The position numbers and the translations under genes are program-made. From contig JAYTJL010000074.1 in the NCBI GenBank assembly GCA_043731125.1, positions 1 through 11,337 on the forward strand: DNA of 11,337 nucleotides, in the 5' to 3' direction. Position 1 is the stretch's first letter, and each line of letters begins with the position of its first letter. Origin of the DNA: JAYTJL01 sp043731125. GTDB lineage: Bacteria; Patescibacteriota; Saccharimonadia; Saccharimonadales; UBA10212. Positions 1 through 5,377 of the stretch are shown piece by piece. Below the pieces are notes generated by a model, which searched no databases, had not been told where the DNA came from, and worked only from the letters and a program-made list of their open reading frames with translations.

Positions 1-1084
1 GAAAACATTTATGTGTTACCTCTGCTTGTCGTTCTACTAATTTTTGGCCTTCTAAGCCTGGCTCATCCTGCCCGTACAGATAGGGTACGGTGTTCTTTAG
101 CCAACCATTAGAGTTCCAGTACGAACGAACGTTGCCTAAATATTTGCACCAGGTTTCTGGTTTTGCTGTGTCTAATCCGGCGATGAAATGATGTGGAGCA
201 GTCCGGTTATTGGAAATTGGAATTCGCATTGCTGAAAAGCTGGGTTCATCTTGACCTGCTTCATTGAGCATATTTTGAGCCGAGTTTTGCCACCACTTGT
301 TACTCTCCGAATATCCTGATGTTGTTCTGGGCTCGCCAAAACCCCAACTGCCGGGGGATATTCTGTGTTCTGCTAAAAAACTATAGAGTGCATTGTTAGC
401 GGTTTGTCGTTGCTCATTGCCCTCGAATTCATACATATTCGCTGCTGTATTTATATATGTCTGAGGGCTAACATTAAAAGACGTAAGGGGGTTGTTGGGC
501 GTTGCTTTATTTGGCTTTGGTAATACCGTATTAAAAACACGTATGTCTATTGGTATTTCCGTTTCAGTGCCATCGGCTTCAACCGTTATTATTTCCTCAT
601 AAACTCCTGGCTTAGTACCATAGGGCACCTCTGCTTCAATATAGATCGGCTGGTTTTGTTCTTCTGTATTAATAGAACTGCCATCCCATGGTATTAGGGC
701 GTCTGGTACTTTTTCTGCGCCGAATTTTACGAAATGTCCAAAATCAATATTAAGAGATGGGGCTCCATCATTCGTTTCAGATAATTGTGCCGATATATTA
801 TCGGCACCCTTCACTACTATCCAAGCGCCGTCATGACCGCCGATTGCCGAATTCATAACAATTTCATTTGATGCACCCGGAGGAAGCTTACCCCGAGCTG
901 GTATTGTTTGGGCAGATGGGTAAACCACTACCCTGCTGGGTTCGGGAGCTGAGGCTGTTTGTTCGGCACCAAATGCTGACATAGTTGCTACAAGACCAGC
1001 CAGACCCGCAAGCCTTCTGATCTTTTTTAGGCGAGCGGTCCTCTCCGATTTACTTCGCCCAACATCAATTTGGTTATATCTCAT
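1..1084 (-). CDS. Secreted DUF4091/GH123-like protein, 3' end outside window
   Basis: The frame is open from ATG at 1084 to the left edge: 361 codons seen, C-terminus missing. The N-terminus has a basic stretch (RLKKIRR, residues 18-24), a hydrophobic run (LAGLAGLVATMSAFGA, 25-40) and then a polar linker, which fits a Sec signal peptide cut near residue 40. Residues about 145-190 form a beta-rich segment with VPYGTKPGVYEEIITVEADG and then IRVFNTVLPKP. This is the pattern that precedes the catalytic-like barrel in DUF4091 and glycoside hydrolase 123-type proteins. Residues 335-342 (PYLYGQDEP) resemble the family's conserved Y-x-x-DEP motif, where the acidic pair is the presumed catalytic site. 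I infer an exported, possibly surface-attached glycan-acting protein. The family call rests on motif memory, the substrate is unknown, and an inactive adhesin-like role is possible. A promoter lies just upstream and there is no clear ribosome binding site. Confidence 0.6.
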   Translation of the reverse strand, partial: MRYNQIDVGRSKSERTARLKKIRRLAGLAGLVATMSAFGAEQTASAPEPSRVVVYPSAQTIPARGKLPPGASNEIVMNSAIGGHDGAWIVVKGADNISAQLSETNDGAPSLNIDFGHFVKFGAEKVPDALIPWDGSSINTEEQNQPIYIEAEVPYGTKPGVYEEIITVEADGTETEIPIDIRVFNTVLPKPNKATPNNPLTSFNVSPQTYINTAANMYEFEGNEQRQTANNALYSFLAEHRISPGSWGFGEPRTTSGYSESNKWWQNSAQNMLNEAGQDEPSFSAMRIPISNNRTAPHHFIAGLDTAKPETWCKYLGNVRSYWNSNGWLKNTVPYLYGQDEPGLEGQKLVERQAEVTHKCF

Positions 1085-1097
1085 GATTTAGTAGTTA

Positions 1098-1125
1098 TTT
1101 ATAACATTTTTAAATGTATTAGCAA
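1098..1125 (-). promoter_or_regulatory. Sigma-70-like promoter for the secreted protein gene
   Basis: On the minus strand there is a -35 TTGCTA (1125-1120), a 16 bp spacer and a -10 TATAAA (1103-1098), 13 nt before the ATG at 1084. The predicted leader would be only about 6-7 nt. Confidence 0.5.
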
Positions 1126-1161
1126 AAAAGATATTCCTCTAATGACCCTCATAGAATCAAA

Positions 1162-1186
1162 AAATGACCACCCTTAGTGGTCATTT
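1162..1186 (-). terminator. Intrinsic terminator, minus direction
   Basis: A perfect 10 bp stem (AAATGACCAC / GTGGTCATTT) with a 5 nt loop. On the minus strand the right arm runs into TTTTTT, so it terminates transcription coming from the right. It is the 3' boundary of the unexplained stretch at 1187-1338. In the plus direction there is no useful T-run. Confidence 0.7.
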
Positions 1187-1338
1187 AAGCTATTCAACTT
1201 GGTAGCGGTGCGTATGCTCCACCGGCTTACTTAGCTAGTCGTGAGCAGCAATTGAGGTTACGTCAAGGGTATAAGCCAACGTGGGTAAGTCGCCTTGACC
1301 TGCGTGCAGGGCTAGAATTGGATTTTTAGAACGCTATA
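1187..1338 (-). ncRNA. Candidate structured non-coding RNA (unrecognised)
   Basis: This 152 bp stretch lies between two strong hairpins and holds no gene I can support. On the minus strand it can form three local stems: CCTG-CACG-CAGG (1310-1299), GTCAAGG paired with CCTTGAC (1299-1293 with 1268-1262; the two stems share base 1299), and CGGTG paired with CACCG (1224-1220 with 1210-1206). A U-tailed terminator follows. This is the shape of a small RNA gene, but I recognise no family: it is not tRNA, tmRNA, SRP RNA, RNase P RNA or 5S rRNA by their usual signatures. On the plus strand the stretch from 1189 to the TAG at 1327-1329 is open but has no start codon, so a decayed gene tail is the main alternative. 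I see no clear promoter; read-through from the small membrane protein gene is possible. Confidence 0.3.
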
Positions 1339-1375
1339 AATTAAAGAACTCCCTATTTTGGGGAGTTCTTTAATT
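1339..1375 (-). terminator. Hairpin terminator after the small membrane protein gene
   Basis: A 15 bp perfect stem around the core AAGAACTCCC / GGGAGTTCTT with a 7 nt loop, 15 nt after the stop codon at 1391. The descending minus-strand arm is T-rich and continues into TTTATAG. The near-symmetry means it could act in both directions. Confidence 0.65.
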
Positions 1376-1390
1376 CCTAAAAACGTAAAA

Positions 1391-1630
1391 CTATTCTTTT
1401 TCGGAAGGAGCGGCTGCTGCTTTTGAGTGTGAGGAATTGTCCTTCATGAACAATGTCCAGAACAGTGTAATCCACCAGAAAGGAATGCTTAGTAAGAAGA
1501 ATAACCAAAAATTTCGTCCTTTACTCCTAGCAATGTTTGCTGGAAAAAATGCTACTACAATCCAAACGACTAAGAACATAACAGTCCAAATTGTAGTTAT
1601 TGTAAAACCTAATAATGACGTTGCAAACAT
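1391..1630 (-). CDS. Small two-helix membrane protein, unknown function
   Basis: I place the start at the ATG at 1630, not the upstream one at 1693. The inner ATG is preceded by a good Shine-Dalgarno (AGAGGTG, 5 nt before the ATG), and the upstream 21 codons would run through the promoter region. The product is 79 aa. It has two hydrophobic helices (about residues 6-29, and 41-61 with the run FWLFFLLSIPFWWITLFWTLF), joined by a basic loop (ANIARSKGRNFW), and ends in a charged, alanine-rich tail. The loop-plus-helix pattern resembles small two-helix membrane proteins of the superinfection-immunity or phospholipase D-leader type, but this is only a resemblance and no function is claimed. It lies between the tRNA-fMet unit and its own terminator, so it is probably monocistronic. 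It is the only gene here with a textbook ribosome binding site. Confidence 0.6.
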   Translation of the reverse strand: MFATSLLGFTITTIWTVMFLVVWIVVAFFPANIARSKGRNFWLFFLLSIPFWWITLFWTLFMKDNSSHSKAAAAPSEKE

Positions 1631-1635
1631 ATAAA

Positions 1636-1655
1636 CACCTCTTTCAAAAATTATA
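1636..1655 (-). promoter_or_regulatory. -10 box and Shine-Dalgarno of the small membrane protein gene
   Basis: TATAAT (1655-1650) is followed by the purine-rich AAAGAGGTG (1644-1636), then TTTAT and the ATG at 1630. A TTGACG further upstream is too far from this -10 (32 nt) to be its partner. Confidence 0.45.
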
Positions 1656-1701
1656 ACTGACAATATACTCTCACTTACGATGATAATCGTCAATCCGATA
1701 C

Positions 1702-1735
1702 GAAAAAAGACCTACCTTAGGGTAAGTCTTTTTTC
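1702..1735 (-). terminator. Intrinsic terminator of tRNA-fMet
   Basis: On the minus strand, right after the tRNA CCA end, a 14 bp stem with one G-T wobble (AAAAAAGACTTACC / GGTAGGTCTTTTTT, loop CTAA) ends in six T residues. Confidence 0.85.
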
Positions 1736-1736
1736 T

Positions 1737-1811
1737 TGGTAGCGGGGGTAGGAATTGCACCTACGACCTCGTGGTTATGAGCCACGCGAGCTACTACTGC
1801 TCCACCCCGCG
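1737..1811 (-). tRNA. Initiator tRNA-fMet (CAU), CCA encoded
   Basis: This is a 75 nt cloverleaf. It has a 5' CGCGGGG acceptor with an unpaired first position (C1 opposite U72), the initiator hallmark; a D-stem GAGC/GCTC that keeps the initiator A11-U24 pair; anticodon loop CTCATAA; a 5 nt variable loop; a T-stem; and encoded CCA. Three things are odd. The D-loop is only 7 nt (AGTAGTA) and lacks the G18-G19 pair. The T-loop is TGCAATT, so position 55 is G where U (later pseudouridine) is nearly universal. The anticodon stem has U29-A41 in place of one of the three G-C pairs typical of initiators. It has its own strong promoter and terminator, so it forms a stand-alone unit. Identity as initiator is well supported; whether the loop changes are lineage-wide is unknown. 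Confidence 0.9.
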
Positions 1812-1815
1812 GTGA

Positions 1816-1855
1816 ACGCCACCTGGCGTGAGCCACCCCGAGCAAAGTCGAGGGG
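1816..1855. repeat. REP-like palindromic intergenic element
   Basis: Two adjacent dyads lie just upstream of tRNA-fMet: ACGCCA-CC-TGGCGT (1816-1829) and an imperfect hairpin CCCCGA-GCAAAG-TCGAGGGG (1836-1855). The second strongly resembles the CCGAG(C/A)AAGTCGAGG-type palindromes scattered through intergenic DNA of many uncultured bacteria. It lies in the transcribed leader between the tRNA promoter and the tRNA, where it could also affect 5' processing. Only one copy is visible here. Confidence 0.4.
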
Positions 1856-1903
1856 CGATAAATCTGCTAGCTTTCCCTACCAATCAGGAAAGTTCAACTA
1901 GTT

Positions 1904-1932
1904 ATTCTAATCTGTTAAAGGTGTTTTGTCAA
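1904..1932 (-). promoter_or_regulatory. Strong sigma-70-like promoter for tRNA-fMet
   Basis: A perfect -35 TTGACA (1932-1927), a 17 bp spacer and a -10 TAGAAT (1909-1904) on the minus strand. Transcription would start near 1897, giving a leader of about 85 nt before the tRNA at 1811. This is the best promoter in the window. Confidence 0.8.
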
Positions 1933-1951
1933 TCATTAGACAAGCTCATGA

Positions 1952-2422
1952 CTAGTCTGAAAACAGCTTACGGCCAAGTAGGAAGTCCCGCCAGTCTTGC
2001 ATGTTTTTTATAAAACTTGGTCTGTCGTCAATCTTCACGGTAGTATCAGCACTCAACTCCTGCGCATCTGACGTATCAGTAGCTCCAGCGTAGCGTAGAG
2101 CGACAGCTCTTGGAACAACAATTACTTTTTCACCTGGAGCGGCCAGACCAAGGCTCTGGCGGGCGGCTAGTTCTAGGTATTGGTTGGTGCCTAAAAATTG
2201 ATTTTCTAAAGTTTTATTAGCATTCTGCAACGCCACAACTGCATTTTGTTGTTTTATCTGCGATATCTGTTTTTGCAACTCGTAATTGTCTTGTACTGTA
2301 GTTACCCCGCTCCAGGTAATTGCAATTATTACCAGCACAAAAACATACATCCCTATATTGCGCACATCGGTGAGTTGTTTTACCTTGGCTGGAGTAAAAA
2401 ATTTCTTGATTTTTTCTATCAC
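1952..2422 (-). CDS. FtsB/DivIC-like septum formation initiator protein
   Basis: The likely start is GTG at 2422, giving 156 aa. The open frame continues upstream, but only by reading through the tRNA gene, so the longer version is rejected. The N-terminus is basic and cytoplasmic (about 1-25), followed by one membrane helix (NIGMYVFVLVIIAITWSGV, about 23-41), then a coiled-coil-like segment rich in Q, N and L (about 45-80), then YLELAARQSLGLAAPGEKVI and a V-P. That last motif matches the C-terminal signature of the FtsB/DivIC/FtsL-type family (YxExxAReeLGxxxPGExvxxvP). Known members are bitopic proteins that bridge FtsQ and FtsL in the divisome. The last 50 residues or so extend beyond the usual short FtsB and may be lineage-specific. 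TATAAT ends exactly 6 nt before the GTG, and no usable ribosome binding site is present. Confidence 0.75.
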   Translation of the reverse strand: MIEKIKKFFTPAKVKQLTDVRNIGMYVFVLVIIAITWSGVTTVQDNYELQKQISQIKQQNAVVALQNANKTLENQFLGTNQYLELAARQSLGLAAPGEKVIVVPRAVALRYAGATDTSDAQELSADTTVKIDDRPSFIKNMQDWRDFLLGRKLFSD

Positions 2423-2428
2423 ATAACC

Positions 2429-2434
2429 ATTATA
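2429..2434 (-). promoter_or_regulatory. -10 box of the FtsB-like gene (leaderless geometry)
   Basis: Consensus TATAAT sits 6 nt upstream of the GTG, so transcription should begin at or next to the start codon. It begins 1 nt after the terminator stem of the upstream tRNA. No good -35 is visible. Confidence 0.55.
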
Positions 2435-2435
2435 A

Positions 2436-2461
2436 AATAACCACCTCAAATGGTGGTTATT
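2436..2461 (-). terminator. Intrinsic terminator of the CAU tRNA
   Basis: A perfect 10 bp stem (AATAACCACC / GGTGGTTATT, loop ATTTGA) on the minus strand, about 11 nt after the tRNA CCA end, with T-rich sequence in and after the descending arm. It abuts the -10 box of the next gene. Confidence 0.7.
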
Positions 2462-2472
2462 AATATTTTGGT

Positions 2473-2548
2473 TGGTGGGGGTGGTTGGAATCGAACCAAC
2501 TACCAAGTGGTTATGAGCCGCCTGCTCTAACCGATGAGCTACACCCCC
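2473..2548 (-). tRNA. tRNA with CAU anticodon, probably tRNA-Ile2 (else elongator Met)
   Basis: This 76 nt cloverleaf has acceptor GGGGGTG/CACCCCC, D-arm GCTC-ATCGGTTA-GAGC, anticodon loop CTCATAA, T-arm GTTGG-TTCGATT-CCAAC, discriminator A and encoded CCA. All seven acceptor pairs form, so it is not an initiator. The stretch GAGCAGGCGGCTCATAA is very close to known tRNA-Ile2 genes, whose C34 is changed to lysidine by TilS. The U12-A23 pair and C29 also suit isoleucyl identity. The anticodon stem has a C29-A41 mismatch and a G27-U43 wobble, which is unusual. An elongator tRNA-Met cannot be excluded from sequence alone. Confidence 0.9.
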
Positions 2549-2559
2549 AGCACGAAGAT

Positions 2560-2565
2560 AGTATA
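2560..2565 (-). promoter_or_regulatory. Extended -10 box of the CAU tRNA
   Basis: TGTTATACT on the minus strand is an extended -10 (TGn plus TATACT), ending 11 nt before the first base of the tRNA. The -35 region is weak, as expected for an extended -10 promoter. The ABC permease gene ends just upstream. Confidence 0.5.
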
Positions 2566-2589
2566 ACAGATACAAATGACGATTTATTC

Positions 2590-3459
2590 CTAATTAGCGT
2601 CGCGTCGCAAGAAAAGGTACCAAGCGGCGGCCCAGGTCACTGCTAGGTAGATTGCAAAGACAAGCGCAGCTCTAGATGTAGAGACTGTTTGTGCGCCTGG
2701 TACGTTTGAGTTAACTCCCTGGATGTCAATGATTCTATTGAGAGCTGTGAAAGGTAGCAACCCAGCGGTTGTTACATTGTGACTAGATAATATTGCCCCG
2801 GCAATGGCCTCAATGGTTGGCAAAATAAAGATGGCTACAATACTTACTACCAGGTTGCGCAATAGTGTAATTATTGCCAAACCCAGCATTGAATAGCCAG
2901 CCGTATATAGCATTATCTTGGGTATTACGCTTCCCCAGTCAGCCGACTGAGCCGGCAACACAAGGTCTTTTACACTGGCTGCTAGGTGAGTTCCGATTAC
3001 GGTAGCTACTACGACTACGACTGACATTATTAGGGCGTACAGCACACCGACTGTAATTTTGCCTACCAATACCTTTGAGCGGCTGTTGGACAGTGTCAAG
3101 GTGTGCATAATGGTGTTGTACCTATATTCGTGGGCCATTAACAAAATGGCTACAATGGTAATTAGCAATGTCATAACAGGTACAACATTGTAGAAATTAG
3201 TCATCAACTGAGTGTCGGGAAGCTGGTTTGTTAGTTTGGGCTCTGGCTGGTTTTTACTCTGGACAGCCGGTTGTGCGCTGTCTGGACGACGCTGTTGTGA
3301 CGATGATGATTGCTCGGAAAACTCAGGTGATTCTTCATAAACTTTCGTGGTCATGGCAAACATCAATAGTATGGTCAGCCCAAATACAGCTAACGAAACC
3401 AAAAATGTAGACCTAACACTTAGAAGTTTTCTAACTTCAGCCTTTAGCTGAGCGCTCAT
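2590..3459 (-). CDS. ABC-2 type transporter permease
   Basis: A 289 aa integral membrane protein with about six helices (near residues 18-38, 90-110, 133-158, 180-200, 203-223 and 264-285). After the second helix it has EYRYNTIMHTLTLSNSRSKV and then LVGK, the cytoplasmic signature common in ABC-2 permeases (E-x-x-x-x-T, then S/R-R-x-x-x-x-x-K). The ATG overlaps the stop of the ATPase gene by 4 bp, so the two are translationally coupled and surely form one exporter. The loop between helices 1 and 2 (about 41-88) is long, polar and rich in Ser, Gln and Pro, with no predicted fold. It would lie outside the membrane. The substrate cannot be read from the sequence; relatives export antibiotics, lipids or peptides. 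Confidence 0.85.
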   Translation of the reverse strand: MSAQLKAEVRKLLSVRSTFLVSLAVFGLTILLMFAMTTKVYEESPEFSEQSSSSQQRRPDSAQPAVQSKNQPEPKLTNQLPDTQLMTNFYNVVPVMTLLITIVAILLMAHEYRYNTIMHTLTLSNSRSKVLVGKITVGVLYALIMSVVVVVATVIGTHLAASVKDLVLPAQSADWGSVIPKIMLYTAGYSMLGLAIITLLRNLVVSIVAIFILPTIEAIAGAILSSHNVTTAGLLPFTALNRIIDIQGVNSNVPGAQTVSTSRAALVFAIYLAVTWAAAWYLFLRRDAN

Positions 3460-4361
3460 TTGCTAGTCTCCTTTGATGCGTACTCAGCAGCCCCCTCAGT
3501 AAGTTCTAAAAATGCATCCTCTAGGGTGGCTTTGTGCTCGGAGAGTTCTAGCACGGTCACTTTGGCGTCATATGCTAGCTTGCCAATGGCATCTGTTTCG
3601 ACATTTTCAACCACAAGCCCACCGGATTCTTTGTTAAAGCTCAGTTTTGCTGCCTTGAGAGCGTTTTCAAAAGTTGCAGAGTTGGTTGTTCGGACAAATA
3701 CTGACTTACTGGCATTAGATGTTAGCTTTTCAACTGATGTATCGGCAATAAGTTTACCCTGCCCTATTACCACCACGTTGTCGGCCATCAGTGCCATCTC
3801 ACTTAGCAGGTGAGATGAGACAAGTACACCGTTACCGGCATCGGCGTAGTTTTTAATAAATTCACGCAGCCAAGCAATACCCTCTGGGTCTAGCCCGTTG
3901 GCTGGTTCGTCTAAAATTAAATACTTCGGTTCGCCTAATATTGCCGCAGCTATCCCAAGACGTTGACTCATACCAAGACTAAATTTGCCTGGTGCTTTTT
4001 TAGCCACATCACTCAGTCCAACAACGTCCAATACTTCTGCGACTCTACTAACTGGAATACTGCCCTCAGCAGCCAGCACTTTCAGATGAGCGCGTGCAGA
4101 CCGAGTTGGGTGAAAGGCTTTCGCCTCCAAAAGCACACCAACTATTTTGGATGGCTGGTCATATTCTGACAGCTTTTTACCATCATAAGTTGTGGTGCCG
4201 CTTCCGTTGTCTAGCCCCAGCATCAAGCGCATAGTAGTTGACTTGCCTGCTCCGTTGGGCCCTAAAAAGCCTGTTACTTTACCTGTTTTTACTTCAAAAG
4301 AAAGGTTGTCAACTGCTAGTTTCTTTTTGTACTTCTTAGAAAGGTGGCTAGCTTTGATCAT
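3456..4361 (-). CDS. ABC transporter ATP-binding protein (DrrA/BcrA type)
   Basis: A 301 aa nucleotide-binding subunit of the ABC-2 exporter encoded directly downstream. Walker A is GPNGAGKST (34-42), the signature region is SLGMSQR (128-134, a variant of LSGGQ), Walker B is YLILDEP (147-153), the D-loop is GLD (156-158) and the switch His is H184 in SSH. The Q-loop position falls in VGVLLEAKAFHP (74-85), where the usual Gln appears to be replaced, as is common in the DrrA/BcrA/NatA branch. The last 100 residues or so form the extra C-terminal domain of that branch. It would couple ATP hydrolysis on the cytoplasmic face to export through the permease. A TATAAT lies 11 nt upstream of the ATG, and dus ends 35 bp upstream. 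Confidence 0.92.
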   Translation of the reverse strand: MIKASHLSKKYKKKLAVDNLSFEVKTGKVTGFLGPNGAGKSTTMRLMLGLDNGSGTTTYDGKKLSEYDQPSKIVGVLLEAKAFHPTRSARAHLKVLAAEGSIPVSRVAEVLDVVGLSDVAKKAPGKFSLGMSQRLGIAAAILGEPKYLILDEPANGLDPEGIAWLREFIKNYADAGNGVLVSSHLLSEMALMADNVVVIGQGKLIADTSVEKLTSNASKSVFVRTTNSATFENALKAAKLSFNKESGGLVVENVETDAIGKLAYDAKVTVLELSEHKATLEDAFLELTEGAAEYASKETSK

Positions 4362-4372
4362 ATCTCATTAGA

Positions 4373-4378
4373 ATTATA
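4373..4378 (-). promoter_or_regulatory. -10 box for the ABC transporter operon
   Basis: GGGTATAAT on the minus strand, with the hexamer ending 11 nt before the ATPase ATG at 4361. The predicted leader is about 4-5 nt, too short to hold a standard ribosome binding site. A second hexamer, TCTAAT, lies 5 nt before the ATG. The -35 is weak. Confidence 0.5.
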
Positions 4379-4386
4379 CCCTTAGT

Positions 4387-4406
4387 CGCATACTGTTTAA
4401 TATGCG
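4387..4406. other. Short hairpin across the dus stop codon
   Basis: CGCATA / TATGCG with an 8 nt loop that contains the dus TAA. The T-run (GTTTTTATTTT) follows on the plus strand only, so as an intrinsic terminator it would face dus. On the minus strand there is no U-tract. It may stabilise the dus 3' end or stop antisense transcription. Confidence 0.35.
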
Positions 4407-5365
4407 GTTTTTATTTTCGCCTCTTCAAGGGCGGCGAGCAGGTCTGTCGCTTTGGTTTGCTTCATAAGTACTTCTCTCAGCTCTTTGGCGCCATCAAATC
4501 CATTTATATATATTTTGCAAAACTTATTTAGCGTCTCAATTCGTCGTTCGTTGTTTTGCCAAGTTTTTATAAATAACTCAATGTGCCGTTGATACAGACT
4601 TAGCTTTTTATCTCGGCTAAATTCGCTCCAGTGGCTATCATCCGAAAACAGATACGGGTCTGTGAATACACCCCTACCAATCATCACTCCGTCTAGTTGG
4701 TATTTCTTCGCTAATTCTTGGCCTTCTAACTTGCTAGTGATGTCACCGTTGCCAACAATTAGCGTTGAAGGCGACAGAGAATCACGCATTTTGGCGACTT
4801 CGCCAATCAAATCCCAATTGGCTGGGACTATAGATTTCTGCTTAGCTGTTCGCCCATGAATACTTAACATGTTAAGTTTTTTTGAAAGTAAAAACTCTAT
4901 CCACGTTAAATCCACCTCGTTGTAGCCCGGTCGAGTTTTAACAGAGAGGGGCAGGGAACCGTTACTCCCCTGCCTAGTTGCTTCAATAATCTCCCCCGCT
5001 AGTTGCCTGTTTTTTATTAATGCGGCACAGGCGCCATTTTTAACTACAGTTTTTACTGGGCAACCCATGTTTATGTCTACTCCGTCGTAGCCCATTCCTA
5101 TGAGGTCTTTAGTGGTCTTATAATAATTCTCCGGATTCAGCCCCCACAGTTGGGCAATTATTGGTCGGTCTTTTTCACTCTTTCGCAGTTTGTGCATTAG
5201 CCTTACCCTTCCCGGACTTTGCAAGCCATCTACGTTTACGAATTCAGTAAAGAAAAGGTCTGGCGGTGCACATTCATACACAACCTGCCGAAAAACAGTA
5301 TCCGTAACATCATCCATAGGAGCCAAAACAAAAAACGGCCTCGGCAACTCATCCAAAAAACTCAT
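4397..5365 (-). CDS. dus: tRNA-dihydrouridine synthase
   Basis: A 322 aa FMN-dependent Dus family enzyme that reduces uridines in the D-loop of tRNA with NADPH. The TIM-barrel motifs appear in order: APMDDVTD (15-22), the flavin/substrate region INMGCPVKTVVKNGACAALI (98-117) with the catalytic Cys at 102, SVKTRPGY (141-148) with the conserved Lys, LSIHGRT (167-173) with the conserved His, VGNGDI (204-209), and GVMIGRGVFTDPYLF (226-240) at the phosphate-binding end. The length is normal for the family. The GACAALI segment, where GAGAAL is typical, is a mild variant. Which D-loop positions it modifies cannot be told. The ATG at 5365 has no Shine-Dalgarno, but TACAAT ends 6 nt before it, abutting the stop codon of the upstream gene. 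Confidence 0.95.
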   Translation of the reverse strand: MSFLDELPRPFFVLAPMDDVTDTVFRQVVYECAPPDLFFTEFVNVDGLQSPGRVRLMHKLRKSEKDRPIIAQLWGLNPENYYKTTKDLIGMGYDGVDINMGCPVKTVVKNGACAALIKNRQLAGEIIEATRQGSNGSLPLSVKTRPGYNEVDLTWIEFLLSKKLNMLSIHGRTAKQKSIVPANWDLIGEVAKMRDSLSPSTLIVGNGDITSKLEGQELAKKYQLDGVMIGRGVFTDPYLFSDDSHWSEFSRDKKLSLYQRHIELFIKTWQNNERRIETLNKFCKIYINGFDGAKELREVLMKQTKATDLLAALEEAKIKTAY

Positions 5366-5371
5366 CCGTTA

Positions 5372-5377
5372 ATTGTA
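5372..5377 (-). promoter_or_regulatory. -10 box of dus (leaderless geometry)
   Basis: TACAAT on the minus strand ends 6 nt before the dus ATG and starts immediately after the upstream stop codon. No clear -35 is seen. It may instead be chance within an operon, but the spacing equals that of three other genes here. Confidence 0.45.

Noticed and set aside
1189..1329. Plus-strand coding sequence ending RAGLELDF
   Set aside because: No start codon between the upstream TAA and the stop, and 46 open codons are not rare by chance. Kept only as an alternative explanation of the structured stretch.
1828..2013. Plus-strand open frame beginning MSHPEQSRGA
   Set aside because: It starts inside the REP-like palindrome, whose translation is a common spurious ORF, and it overlaps the tRNA promoter and the ftsB-like 3' end.
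2423..2575. N-terminal extension of the FtsB-like gene upstream of 2422
   Set aside because: The frame stays open only by reading through the CAU tRNA and its terminator. The extra residues are the usual spurious peptide read from tRNA genes, and the -10 box lies inside the extension.
3460..3813. Plus-strand 117-codon frame opposite the ABC ATPase gene
   Set aside because: It is a shadow of the ATPase gene, which has every ABC motif on the other strand. The Ser/Ala-rich translation has no domain.
4387..4420. Intrinsic terminator for dus
   Set aside because: The T-run is on the plus strand only; on the dus strand the hairpin is followed by ACTAAGGG, so it does not qualify in that direction.
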